Source: Desulfomicrobium orale DSM 12838 (lineage in GTDB: Bacteria; Desulfobacterota; Desulfovibrionia; Desulfovibrionales; Desulfomicrobiaceae). From it: 64,000 nt of DNA. The stretch is from contig NZ_CP014230.1 in the NCBI RefSeq assembly GCF_001553625.1, positions 682,001-746,000 of the forward strand, given 5' to 3'. Position numbers and translations under genes: made by a program. How positions within the stretch are numbered: the first letter of the stretch is position 1; every line of letters starts with the position of its first letter. Positions 17,418 to 26,921 of the stretch are shown here, piece by piece. Below the pieces are notes generated by a model. That model saw only the letters and a program-made list of their open reading frames with translations, did not search any database and was not told the DNA's origin.

Positions 17418-19784
17418 ATGTTCACCTCGATCCGTACGAAGCTGCTGCTCTCATTCTTCACGACAATCCTTGTCACGACGTGTGTATTGTGTGTTGTCGT
17501 CGGTGTGGCCAGCAGGGAATCGGCCATTGAAACCTTCTACGCCTCGTCCCTGAAAGAAATGAGGCTCATCGAAAGCGCCATCGATATATTCTTTGACGGC
17601 GCCAGGGAAAGCATTGCCGTTCTTTCAAAAGCGCCTGCAGTGCGCGCCGCGGACGACTCCATCACTTCCTACGCCGGTACGCAGACGGCAGGTCGTGGGG
17701 AGAACTCCGCCAAAGGGCGCACGGAACTGGCGATGAAAGAGCTTTTCTCGCTGTTGCAGGGAGGACACCCCGAATACGCGGAAATCTACATGGGCACCAA
17801 ATGGGGCGGGTACGCCTCCTCCTCGGACAGTGACATACCCTCCGGGTTCGACCCCCGAGTCCGGCCCTGGTACAGGCAGGCCATGAGCGCTCCGGGGCAG
17901 GTGGTGCTGTCTCCGGCTTATCTGTCCTGGACGGGCAGCCCCGTGGTGGCCTGCGCCATGACGGTCCAGAACGCGGAGCAGGAAACGGTCGGCTGCGTGT
18001 CCATCGATGTCAGCCTGCACTCCCTCACGGAACTGATTCACAATACACCCCTCGGGGAAACGGGCTATGTGCTTCTGGTGCAGGGGGACGGCACCATTCT
18101 GGCCAATCCCAAGCACGCAAAAATGAACATGAAGAAGATGAGCGAGACCGGCGTGCCCGCGCTGGCGCAACTCCACGCCATGAAGGAAGGGCGGGCCGAA
18201 GTGGAGATGGACGGCAAGGCATGGTATGTCCAGATGAGCTCCCTCAAAGGAGTGGACTGGAAGCTGATCGGCGTCATCGAGAAGGACGAGGTTCTGCGGC
18301 CCTTCACGTCCATGCTCAAAAATATGCTCCTCGCCGGTCTTGGCGCGACCATCCTCATGTCCGTCCTCACCGCCCTGCTGGGTACCCTGCTGATCAGACC
18401 TGTCATCGCCATGACAGCGGCTGTCAGGGAATTCAACGGAGACCTGACCAGGCGGCTGCCGGTCAGCACCAGAGACGAAGTCGGAGAACTGGGCCGCTGG
18501 CTGAACCGTTTCTTCGAGCAGCTCGAACGCATGATCAGCGAACTGAGCACCAGAACCAACAGCCTGAAGATTTCCTCCGCCGATCTCAACTCCATGGCCA
18601 CGCAGCTGGCGGACAACGCGGCCAGCGCGTCCACCCGCACAACCCATGTGGCCGAAGGCGCGGAACGCATGAACGGTAACATGAACTCCGTGGCGGCGGC
18701 CAGCGAGCAGGCCTCCACAAATGTCAATACCGTCGCCGCTTCCATGGAGGAAATGACCGCCACGGTCCGGGATATCGCCTCCAACTCGGAAACCGCCCGG
18801 GATATCGCCCAGAAAGCGGTGGCCGAAGTCAACGGAACGGCCGAGCGGATCGATCTGCTCGGGAACGCGGTCAATGAAATCGGCAAAGTCACGGAAATGA
18901 TCACGGAGATTTCGGAGCAGACCAATCTTCTGGCCCTCAACGCCACCATCGAAGCGGCGCGGGCGGGCGAAGCGGGCAAGGGTTTTGCCGTGGTCGCCAA
19001 CGAAATCAAGGAACTGGCCCGGCAGACGGCCCAGGCCACGGGAGAAATCAGGAGTAAAATCGAGACGATTCAGACCACCACCGGCGATACGGTCCATGAA
19101 ATCAGCCAGGTTGCCAAAGTTATCGGTGAAGTGAATGAAATCGTCGCCGTCATCGCGGCGGCAGTGGAAGAGCAGTCGGCCACCAGCTTCGAGATCGTGA
19201 CCAACCTGAAGCAGGCCTCGCAAGGCATTCAGGAAGTCAATGAAAATGTGGCCAACACCACTCTCGTGACCGGAGAAATCTCCGCCGACATCGGGGATGT
19301 CAGCCGGAGCGTCCGGCAGGTGCATGACGTCTCCGTACAGGTGAACGCTCAGGCTCAGGACCTGTCCGACCTGTCCGAACGGCTGGAGCGGCTCACCGGA
19401 CAGTTCAAAACCAGCCCGCCGAGTTTTGACCTCGCCAAGGTCCGGGCCGCACATATGCAGTGGCGTACCCGGCTGGAGGCGGTCATCAACGGCCATCAGG
19501 AGGCCGATCCCGACTCCGTGGCTTCCGACCACGAATGCGCCTTCGGCCAGTGGCTGTTCGGACCGGATGGTCAGCAGTTCACGGACAGCCCGCATTATCC
19601 CGGACTGGTGGAACACCACAAACGGATACACGACTACGCCCGCCAGATCATGGTCTGCATCCGGAAAAATGAGCAGGACAGGGGCGTGGCCCTGCTGAAG
19701 GAAATGGAAAAGACCCGCATGCAGTTCTTTGAAATCCTCGACGCCTTCCATGCCCAAAGCACCTGGAAGGAATCCGCCAACTGA
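17418..19784 (+). CDS. Methyl-accepting chemotaxis protein with dCache sensor and C-terminal CZB domain
   Basis: This 788-residue receptor has a membrane segment at about 7-30, a large periplasmic double-Cache domain (with the motif RPWYRQAM near 155) to about 300, a second membrane segment near 303-330, a HAMP domain ([20 protein letters not shown]) and the signalling hairpin tip [20 protein letters not shown]. The last hundred or so residues are a CZB zinc-binding domain, with [18 protein letters not shown] and HHKRIHDYA supplying the three His and one Cys ligands. CZB domains report zinc or oxidant levels to the chemotaxis pathway. It lies beside the adhesin locus, and a bidirectional terminator separates it from the convergent TolC gene. 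Confidence 0.92.
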   Translation: MFTSIRTKLLLSFFTTILVTTCVLCVVVGVASRESAIETFYASSLKEMRLIESAIDIFFDGARESIAVLSKAPAVRAADDSITSYAGTQTAGRGENSAKGRTELAMKELFSLLQGGHPEYAEIYMGTKWGGYASSSDSDIPSGFDPRVRPWYRQAMSAPGQVVLSPAYLSWTGSPVVACAMTVQNAEQETVGCVSIDVSLHSLTELIHNTPLGETGYVLLVQGDGTILANPKHAKMNMKKMSETGVPALAQLHAMKEGRAEVEMDGKAWYVQMSSLKGVDWKLIGVIEKDEVLRPFTSMLKNMLLAGLGATILMSVLTALLGTLLIRPVIAMTAAVREFNGDLTRRLPVSTRDEVGELGRWLNRFFEQLERMISELSTRTNSLKISSADLNSMATQLADNAASASTRTTHVAEGAERMNGNMNSVAAASEQASTNVNTVAASMEEMTATVRDIASNSETARDIAQKAVAEVNGTAERIDLLGNAVNEIGKVTEMITEISEQTNLLALNATIEAARAGEAGKGFAVVANEIKELARQTAQATGEIRSKIETIQTTTGDTVHEISQVAKVIGEVNEIVAVIAAAVEEQSATSFEIVTNLKQASQGIQEVNENVANTTLVTGEISADIGDVSRSVRQVHDVSVQVNAQAQDLSDLSERLERLTGQFKTSPPSFDLAKVRAAHMQWRTRLEAVINGHQEADPDSVASDHECAFGQWLFGPDGQQFTDSPHYPGLVEHHKRIHDYARQIMVCIRKNEQDRGVALLKEMEKTRMQFFEILDAFHAQSTWKESAN

Positions 19785-19840
19785 GCGTCCCCCGGCGGCG
19801 GATGCGGCCGGGCGGCAAAAGACCGCTGAACACTGAACGC

Positions 19841-19878
19841 AAAAAGGCCCGCGGTTTTCCACGGGCCTTTTTCTTTTC
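19841..19878. terminator. Bidirectional intrinsic terminator
   Basis: AAAGGCCCG and CGGGCCTTT form a nine-pair stem over a ten-base loop, with an A-run on the left and a T-run on the right. It separates the convergent chemoreceptor and TolC-like genes and can serve both. Confidence 0.8.
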
Positions 19879-19926
19879 AGCAACTCCGGGATTACCCGGA
19901 GAAGTTCATATGCGCCGGGTTTTTCG

Positions 19927-21261
19927 TCAATCCCGCACCTCGGGTCCCTTCTGGTACAGATCGGGATCAATGCGCAGCGAGGAGATCAGCTTGCCGGAAA
20001 GGGCCATGAGCTTGTACGCGGCGATGTGCTCGTTGACCCTGGCCGTCACCAGCTGGCTGGCGGACTGGAACACTTCGTTCTCGGAATCCAGCACATCGAG
20101 CAGGCTGCGCTGGGCAACGCCGAACTGTTCCAGATAAATCCCCCTGGTGCTCCGGTTGAATTCCACGGCGCTCGTATATTCCTGTACCTCATTCAGGGCG
20201 GAATGGTACAGCGCCCAAGTGGCCCGGGTTTCATCCGTGACGGCCAGCACCAGATCCTCACGGTCGGACTGGGCCTGCCGCATCCGGGCCCGCGCCGCCT
20301 TGACGGCTGCCATGTCCGAACCGCCGTTGAAGAGATTCCAGTTCAGACGCAGCATGGCGGCGTTGGTCATTTTCCACCGGTCCTGATCTTCCACGCCATC
20401 CTGATAGGAAGAGGACAGTTCAGCGTAAACATACGGATGGTAATTGGATTTAGCGATGCTCACCCGCTCGCTTTCGGAGTTTATGTCCTCGGCGGCAGCA
20501 CCAAGCTTGGGATTGCCCGAGGCCGCCTGCGCGGTCATTTCTTCCAGAGTGTTCGGAAGAACTCCCCCCGGATAGGGCTCAAGAGCGATCTTCCCCGGAA
20601 AAACGCCGGTCAGGCGCTGATAGTCGGAGAGGGCGGCCTGAAGGCTGGCGTGAGCCTTGGAGAGAGAAGCCTGAGCCATGGCCAGCCGGGCCTGGGTCTG
20701 CTTCACGTCGGCGGCGCTGCCCGCTCCGCCCTTTTCCCGCTCCTGCAGGGAAGAAAGGATGGACTTGTGGGCCTGGGCGTTTTCTTCGGCCAGAGCCAGC
20801 AGTTCCCGCTGCCGGTACACTTCCAGATTGGCGATGATGGCGTCCAGCGCCAGGGATTCGGCGTTATCCAGAACCCGGTGGTCAAGAGAAGCCAGACGGG
20901 TCTTGTCCAGACGCACCTGTCCGAATCCGTCCCCGCCGTCGTACAGACGCTGCGTCAAAACGGCGGACGCTTCGGTACGGCGGTCCCAGTCGTTGTCGCG
21001 GTCTTCGGCACGGGTCAATCTGCTGCTGTGGGCATCTGTGCCGATGCCGCCCCGCACATCGATCCGGGGATACCACAGGCCCCTGGATTTTCTCAGATCG
21101 TGCTCCACGGCCTCGCGGTTATGCTTGATCATCTCCAGCCGGGGTGCGTACCGGAGCGTATCAACAACAGTCTTATGTATGGTGATCTGGTCCTCCGCCA
21201 AAGCGGCTCCGGGCAGCAGATAAGCCAGCACCAGCGCGGTCCCTATTTTTTTCAACATCAC
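19927..21261 (-). CDS. TolC-family outer-membrane channel (LapE-like)
   Basis: This 444-residue protein has a signal peptide (MLKKIGTALVLAYLLPGAALA) followed by two TolC-type repeats with long helical hairpins; VYRQRELLALAEENAQAHKSI and the NWNLFNGGSDMAAVKAARAR segment are typical of the family. It would form the outer-membrane pore of a type I secretion system. It is encoded just downstream of the adhesin on the same strand (155-base gap), while the ABC transporter and adaptor lie across the locus on the other strand. The IS in the adhesin could have a polar effect on it. Confidence 0.87.
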   Translation of the reverse strand: MMLKKIGTALVLAYLLPGAALAEDQITIHKTVVDTLRYAPRLEMIKHNREAVEHDLRKSRGLWYPRIDVRGGIGTDAHSSRLTRAEDRDNDWDRRTEASAVLTQRLYDGGDGFGQVRLDKTRLASLDHRVLDNAESLALDAIIANLEVYRQRELLALAEENAQAHKSILSSLQEREKGGAGSAADVKQTQARLAMAQASLSKAHASLQAALSDYQRLTGVFPGKIALEPYPGGVLPNTLEEMTAQAASGNPKLGAAAEDINSESERVSIAKSNYHPYVYAELSSSYQDGVEDQDRWKMTNAAMLRLNWNLFNGGSDMAAVKAARARMRQAQSDREDLVLAVTDETRATWALYHSALNEVQEYTSAVEFNRSTRGIYLEQFGVAQRSLLDVLDSENEVFQSASQLVTARVNEHIAAYKLMALSGKLISSLRIDPDLYQKGPEVRD

Positions 21262-22384
21262 AGCCCCCTTGGCAGCAATTTATTAATTAATTTATCATAC
21301 GTTAATGTACTGTAACAATGGATGATTAGTGTTATCCCAACGGACTCGCGTTCGCAACAAAAAAGACATTTCTGCCCTTTTCATCAGTCACAAAATCCCA
21401 AAGCACAAGCCACAATCAAGGTATTTCTCCGTGATACAAAGGCGTCAGCGTCAGCGTGGCGGCATCGGTTGAGCCGTCCGAGTCGGTTATCTGATACGTG
21501 ATCTTGTCTCCGCCGTCCTGGGAGCTGTCGTGCACAGAGATATGCTTCAGATAAAAGGACGAGGAATAACCCCCAATCCAAGGCATCACGCCACCGTTGG
21601 CACTACTGTCCGCCCACTGATCCTCGGTGGGCATGGCCCTGATGCCGACATGCGAGGCGACAACAGGCTGACCGTTCACCTGGAAGAATCGCACCGCATT
21701 GGATGTGAAGTCCCCAACGAGAAAAAACTGTCCGCCATTGTCGTCCGTACCGATCAGATTGCCATTCTGGTCGTAAAGATCCAGTACAAACTGGCCGCCT
21801 TTTCCATAACCGGGAGCCTCGTTTGGAGCCAAGCCGAGCTTGATGGCTCCATGCTTTCCGCCCAGATCAACAATAAGCGATTGGTCCTGGATACCAAGAT
21901 GTGGAAGGTTAAAAAGAAAATCAATGGCCGCCATAGGGTCGACAGTGGGATCTTCATCTTGCACACCCAACCCATTGGGCCCATTATGTAATCCTCCCGT
22001 AAAGTTGCTAGACAAATCCTGCGCTGGGCTGAGGTCGTTTACGCCGTCCGCCTTGATATTCAGCTGCGATATATCTGTGTGCGTCACAGAATCATAAAGT
22101 GTCTTCCATGAGTTGGAATCAGACACGACCTTGTATGTATAGTGTCCGTTGGCATCATCCCAACGAAACTGGTTTCCAGAAGCCAAGGTTTGCCATTCAC
22201 CGATTTTGAGGCCATCAAATCCAGGGGTTGTCCCTTCTTCTCCATCATGCCAGCCCCCGACTCTCAAAGGCGTGTCTTTGCTGGGATCATCCGCACCCCC
22301 CGCCCCCATGCCGGTAATAACGTTGCCTCGCACCTCAATCTCGGGAGCCGTCACTGAAAAACGATGCAGATCATCATTGGCCAC

Positions 22385-24079
22385 AGGCTTGGTATCCTCG
22401 ACGGTGACGGTCAGCGTGGCAGTGTCAAAGTCTCCATCCCTGTCGACCAAAGTATATTCAAACCGCTCAGTGATCACTCCGTTTGAATGATCCAGGTGGT
22501 CCGGCGGCGTGTATGTATACTCGCCTGTCCGGAAATTGAATTCCAGTGTTCCGCCTTCCATCGTATTGAATGTCTGGATTGGCTGACCGGAATTAAACAC
22601 ATGCGTCACACCGTCGACCTTGATCTCCGTGATTGTGGCGTCATCCACAACAGTATCATTGCCCAGCACAGTGCCGGAAACGGGAGATGCGCCTTCTTTA
22701 ACAGTGTTGTCATCGGGGCGCGCCACCGGAGCGGCATCCGCCACGTTGATCGTCAGCGTGGACGAATGCGTGCCCCCGCCGCTATCCGTAAGGATATAAT
22801 TAAATACTTCCGGCAAGGGATCGGAGCCCGAATGGTCCGCACTGGAAGGCGGAGTATAGGTGTAATCCCCGTTGGCCTTGATCTCCAGCACCCCACCCAT
22901 GGGAGTGTTGATGACAAGCGTTCCGTTCTGCGGCACCGGCTGTCCGCCAACACTGGTCAGCACCGTGCCGGTGAGGGTATCGTTCGTGAAGAGGTTTCCT
23001 CGAACAGGCGGGTCACCTTCCGTGACATTCTCCACGTCCGGCAGTACCTCCGGCGCGGGAGGTTGCGGCGGAACAGGAGGCTGCGGCGCGGGAGGCTCGG
23101 GTTGCGGCACAACATCCGTCACATCAATGGTCAGAGTGGATTGGGCTACGTCCCCGTCGCGGTCAAGGAGAGAATAATTGAACACTTCCCGCGCAAAGGT
23201 CCCGCCTGCCGGATCGACATTGGCCGGGGGCGTATAGGTGTAATCGCCATTGCTCTGGATCCTGAGCACACCGCCCAAAGGCGTATTGATAACAAGCACC
23301 CCGCTTCCATCAAATGTTTTGCCGTCGAAGGTGGCCAGAGCCGCCCCGTCCGCGAGGATGTCGTTGCCCAGGATGTTTCCGGAAACGGCGCTCCCGCCCT
23401 CCGGGACCGTATTGTGGTCGGGAGAAGCCGTTGGAGCCGTATCCGTCACATCGATGGTCAACGTGGACGAGTATTCTCCGCCATCGGTATCGCGCAGGAC
23501 ATAGTTGAATACTTCCTGCAAAGACTCGGACGCCGAGTGGTCCGCACTGGCCGGCGGCGTATAGGTGTAGTCACCGTTGCTCTGGATTCTGAGCACACCG
23601 CCAAGGGGTGTGGTAATGATCAGAACGCCACTGGCGTCAAACGTTCTGCCATCGAAAGAGGTCAGGGTCGCGCCGTTGGCAAGAATATCGTTGCTCAGAA
23701 TATTCCCGGAAACGGCGCTTCCGCCCTCCGGAACAGTATTGTGATCGGGCGAAGCGGCCGGATCCGCCCCCGTCACGCTGATGGTCAGCGTGGAGGAAGA
23801 TTCGTCTCCGTCAACATCGCGCAGGCCATAGCTGAACACATCTTCCAGCCCGGCCGAAGGATCTGCCCCGGCGGGTGGCGTGTAGGTGTAGTCGCCGTTC
23901 CGGCTGATGACCAGCGTTCCGCCGATATCTGTGACAATGGTGATGGTGCCGTCAGGACCGAATTCCCGCCCGCCGACATGCACAAGAGTCGCACCGTCGG
24001 CCAGGGTATCGTTCCCCAGAATATTTCCGGTGACAGGAGCCCCGCCCTTGGGCACGGAATTGGTATCCGGCCTTGCCAC
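22385..24079 (-). repeat. Five tandem adhesin repeats of 107-114 residues
   Basis: Units lie at 24079-23759, 23758-23432, 23431-23105, 23047-22727 and 22726-22385. A sixth, at the N-terminal side, is interrupted by the IS. Units two and three are nearly the same over most of their length (both carry SPDHNTVPEGGSAVSGNIL), with a 327-base period, which suggests recent duplication. A 19-residue Pro/Gln-rich linker sits at 23104-23048. Such repeats expand and contract by recombination. Confidence 0.8.
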
Positions 24080-24142
24080 CGGCTCGGTGTCAAGAATGTC
24101 CAGAGTCAATGTGCCCGTGCTCGTGCCGCCGGGGCCGTCTAG

Positions 24143-24965
24143 GGTGTGTTTGCAAACTATTTGATCCAAATCATTGAAGCTGCCAGGTAAACGAAAGAAA
24201 GAAAAGTCTGGGCAAGCTTTTCATAACGTGTTGCCACTCTGCGGTACTCTTTGATTTTACTGAAAAAGCATTCAACAAGGTGCCGTTCCTTATAAAGATG
24301 CCGATCATACCGACGAGGTGTTTTACGATTTGAGCGTGGAGGAATAACTACGGTACAGCCTTTTGCTTCAAGGAGTTGAACCAATGGCTCGCTGTCATAA
24401 CCTTTATCGGCAATAACAGTACAATTGCAAACCCCTTCGAGTAATTGTGGCGCAACACTGACATCCGCACATTCACCTCCTGTAAGGAAAAACGATACAG
24501 GATTGCCGAGCGCGTCTACCTGTGCATGCAGCTTGGAGGTAAAACCTCCGCGACTGCGGCCCAGAGCTTGTCTGTGCTGCCCCCTTTTGCGCCAGCCGAA
24601 TGTTTGTGGGCATGGATGTACGTACCGTCAATCATCACCGCTTCGAGATCGGGGTCAGACGCCAGAGCGAGAAAGACTGCTTTCCAGGATCCTTTTATCT
24701 GCCAACGCCGAAAGCGGGAATACACGGCATTCCATGACCCATACTCTTTCGGCAGGGCCCTCCAGGGAGCCCCGGTGCGCAGCAGCCAGATGATTGCATT
24801 TATGAATGTTCGTTTATCTTTGGCCGGACGGCCGCCTTTGGGCGAACCCTCAAGCGGCAGAACGGGCTCAAGCCGTTGCCAGGTTTCATCGGAAATATCG
24901 GTATAACACATGTCCAAAAGCTACACCAAACCACGCTGGTTATAAAGTTTGCAAACACACCCTAG
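24143..24965 (-). mobile_element. IS5-family insertion sequence inside the adhesin gene (823 bp)
   Basis: The ends are perfect inverted repeats (GGTGTGTTTGCAAACT at the left, its complement at the right). CTAG is found at 24139-24142 and 24962-24965. It interrupts the adhesin at codon 247 in the same orientation as that gene. Confidence 0.93.
24157..24917 (-). CDS. IS5-family DDE transposase, two overlapping frames (adhesin insertion)
   Basis: The first frame (24917 to 24516) begins MDMCYTDISDETWQRLEP and contains VMIDGTYIHAHKHSAGAKGG with the first Asp. The second frame, in -1, ends at 24157 and carries VIADKGYDSEP and RHLVECFFSKIKEYRRVA. The shift point is near an AAAAGGGGG run at about 24580. 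No lesion is seen, so the element may still be mobile. Confidence 0.85.
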
Positions 24966-25887
24966 AGTGTAGACAAATTCCTCGGGCAGAGAATCGCCGC
25001 CGGAATGGTTGAGAGATCCGGGCGAGACGTAGGAAAACGCGCCCGTGAGAAAATCCACGGTCAGTTCGCCGCCCCGCGCCGAATCAATGGTCAGAACGGA
25101 TTGCCCGGCTTCGGGCGTGTATGTGACGCCGTTATGCGTGACAGAGGCGAGAGACGCGCCGTTCAGGGTATCGTTGGCCAGAAAATTGCCCGTCGTGGTG
25201 ACGCCGCCCTCATATACCGACGCGCTGCCGCCGGCAGCGTTGGGCGCAAGTCCGGACGCGTCCGTTCCGCGGGCTCCGTCAGGGTCGTTCTGGCGCTCGA
25301 AGAGAAACTGCCGGGGGTCCAGCCCATCCAGCTTGTACACCCCCGGAATGGTCTGGCCGGGGTCGTCCTGGTATTCGCCCACACCGCTTCCCTGCCCACC
25401 GCCATCGGCATCCGGGCCGGCGGCCGGCTCGACATCGCCGCCGCTCAAAGAAGCCAGATATTCCTGAACATTCAGCACCGTGCCGTCGGCAAGAACGATG
25501 TTCGGCAAGGGAGCGGTCCCCAGTTCCGTAAAATCGAGAACGATCTGCCCGCCATCGGGAAATGAAAAGGCAATCTGCCGCCCGTCGGCCTGAATGTCGG
25601 CCGTACTCAGATCAATATCAAGCACGACATCCTGACCCTGCTCCACCCGGACAAGCATACGCTGTCCCGGTTCCGGCCGGGTCGTGATTCTTTTTTGAGC
25701 CATAGTGTTTCCTCCTTCATCCGTCGTCAGGCCGCCGCCTGATTACCGCCAGTCATGTCAGGCTGTTATTCCTCTCCCACCTGCTCCGCATTCTGCGTTT
25801 TTGCGGCGTACGCAGCCGCGCCGCATGCTCTGAACTTTTGGAGGATTTAATTGCCTGCTACCTCTTTGCAGTCCGGTATGTTGCCAT

Positions 25888-25908
25888 CATACTTCAGGGT
25901 CAAGTATG
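25888..25908 (-). promoter_or_regulatory. Inverted repeat upstream of the adhesin gene
   Basis: A perfect 7+7 inverted repeat, CATACTT-N7-AAGTATG, lies about 185 bases before the adhesin start and overlaps a minus-strand TTGACC that could be a -35 box. This is the layout of a repressor or activator site. The binding protein is unknown. Confidence 0.4.
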
Positions 25909-25910
25909 AA

Positions 25911-25942
25911 AAATAAAAAAGCCCGCCAAACGGCGGGCTTGT
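25911..25942 (-). terminator. Intrinsic terminator of the VPLPA-CTERM gene
   Basis: AAGCCCGCC and GGCGGGCTT form a strong stem with a tiny AAAC-type loop. On the minus strand it is followed by a TTTTTTATTTTT run, about 27 bases after the stop codon. Confidence 0.8.
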
Positions 25943-25969
25943 ACGTCAAACCGGGACAAAGGCGTTATA

Positions 25970-26593
25970 TTACTGACGGCGGCGGACCAGGGCCAGACCA
26001 GCCAGGCCGGAGCCCAGAAGCCACACTGCGGCAGGCACCGGAACAGCGGCAGGAGTGAAGGCCATGTTCCCATAAGCCCAGCCACTTCTGTCCCCGTTGG
26101 GACCAAACAGAATCTTCCGGAAGGAGGTAATGTCTCTGCCATGAATAGTGAACGCCTGATAAAGACCACCATTAAGAGCATACAGCTTGTAATTGAATTC
26201 CTCAGTACGGCCCATATCGTCGAATATTTTGACCCACAAGTCCTCAGCCTGATGTTGCCACACAGCGTTAATGACACCGACCGTGAAGGTAAAGGCGTTC
26301 GCGGCCTGACTCAGGGTAATCCCTACAGGTCCCTGAGCACCCTGCCCATTCGCATAATTGCCTATAAATTTGGTATCGAAATACTGGCCTCCGCCATTGG
26401 TCACTTGCAAGGCACCATGGTCACCTCCAACCAATTCACCTGCGGAGTTGAATCCCACTCCGATCCGGGCGTTGCCCGCGTCTACGATGCCTGAGTACGA
26501 GCCATAATCCGGCAGATTGATCGACATGGCGGCAAAACCGGTACCGGTGAAAAGCAGCAAGCTCAAAACGGCAGCCATGGCCATTGTTCTCAT
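25970..26593 (-). CDS. Exported VPLPA-CTERM-type protein of unknown function
   Basis: The 207-residue product begins with a signal peptide (MRTMAMAAVLSLLLFTGTGFA) and ends with VPVPAAVWLLGSGLAGLALVRRRQ split as a VPxPA motif, a membrane helix and a basic tail. This is the tripartite sorting signal of the VPLPA-CTERM class, processed by an exosortase-type system. The middle (NLPDYGSYSGIVDAGN...) is a predicted beta domain that I do not recognise. The start at 26593 follows an AGGAGGGG box; an earlier in-frame ATG at 26638 has none. It lies between the adhesin and its transporter and may be a surface or matrix partner, but this rests on position alone. Confidence 0.75.
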   Translation of the reverse strand: MRTMAMAAVLSLLLFTGTGFAAMSINLPDYGSYSGIVDAGNARIGVGFNSAGELVGGDHGALQVTNGGGQYFDTKFIGNYANGQGAQGPVGITLSQAANAFTFTVGVINAVWQHQAEDLWVKIFDDMGRTEEFNYKLYALNGGLYQAFTIHGRDITSFRKILFGPNGDRSGWAYGNMAFTPAAVPVPAAVWLLGSGLAGLALVRRRQ

Positions 26594-26921
26594 AAACCCC
26601 TCCTGATCAGGACAAAATCTGTCCACTGTATTTTTCAAAAATATTTTTTTGACATACCCCTAAAAAAAGGCTGGTCAAGCATGATTATATGTCTCACACT
26701 TTTGTGTGGCGCAAGACATGTTCCGGCGGCAGACGGATAACCCCATACCGGCCGGAAAATCCCAGCAGGACAGGCCGTCATATTTTTTGCACGTCAATAT
26801 TCTGTTTCCGGATAGCCTCTCCGCCGCCCGGAATGTTATTCTTGCAAGAGGCAAGCCGCGGGCATAATCTTGGAAGATATTCCCGACTCCCAAGAGAAGT
26901 ACAGCAATACATGCATTCATT
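26594..26921. promoter_or_regulatory. Divergent regulatory region between the VPLPA-CTERM gene and the transporter operon
   Basis: The 328-base gap separates divergent genes. It contains a CACAC-TTTT-GTGTG palindrome at 26695-26708 and, just beside it on the minus strand, the box TATAAT (26684-26689). Minus-strand TTGACC and plus-strand TTGACA sequences also occur near 26650-26675. The exact promoters cannot be fixed by eye. The transporter start at 26922 has no good ribosome-binding site. Confidence 0.4.

Larger units (their letters stand above)
21416..25703 (-). pseudogene. Lap-type repeat adhesin with N-terminal retention region, split by an IS element
   Basis: The 5' part runs 25703 to 24966 and the 3' part 24142 to 21416. 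Removing 24143-24965 restores one frame of 1155 codons (VYTL joins DGPG exactly). Residues 1 to about 85 resemble the retention module of LapA-like adhesins (start MAQKRITTRPEPGQRML). Di-alanine sites that LapG-type proteases could cut are PAAG at 93-96 and NAAG at 155-158. Then come six Ig-like repeats, each with an ND-TL turn and NGDYTYTPP strand, a proline-rich linker after the third full repeat, and a 322-residue C-terminal domain ending TLTLTPLYHGEIP. No RTX nonapeptides are seen. In this strain only a 5' fragment of about 249 native residues can be made as one piece, without the export signal expected at the C-terminus. Confidence 0.85.

Noticed and set aside
17625-19970. A 781-codon frame antisense to the chemoreceptor
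   Set aside because: It is a high-GC shadow of the real gene, with no family match and no plausible start site.
22385-24079. CRISPR-like or other non-coding repeat array
   Set aside because: The period of about 320-340 bases is in frame and encodes Ig-like adhesin domains.
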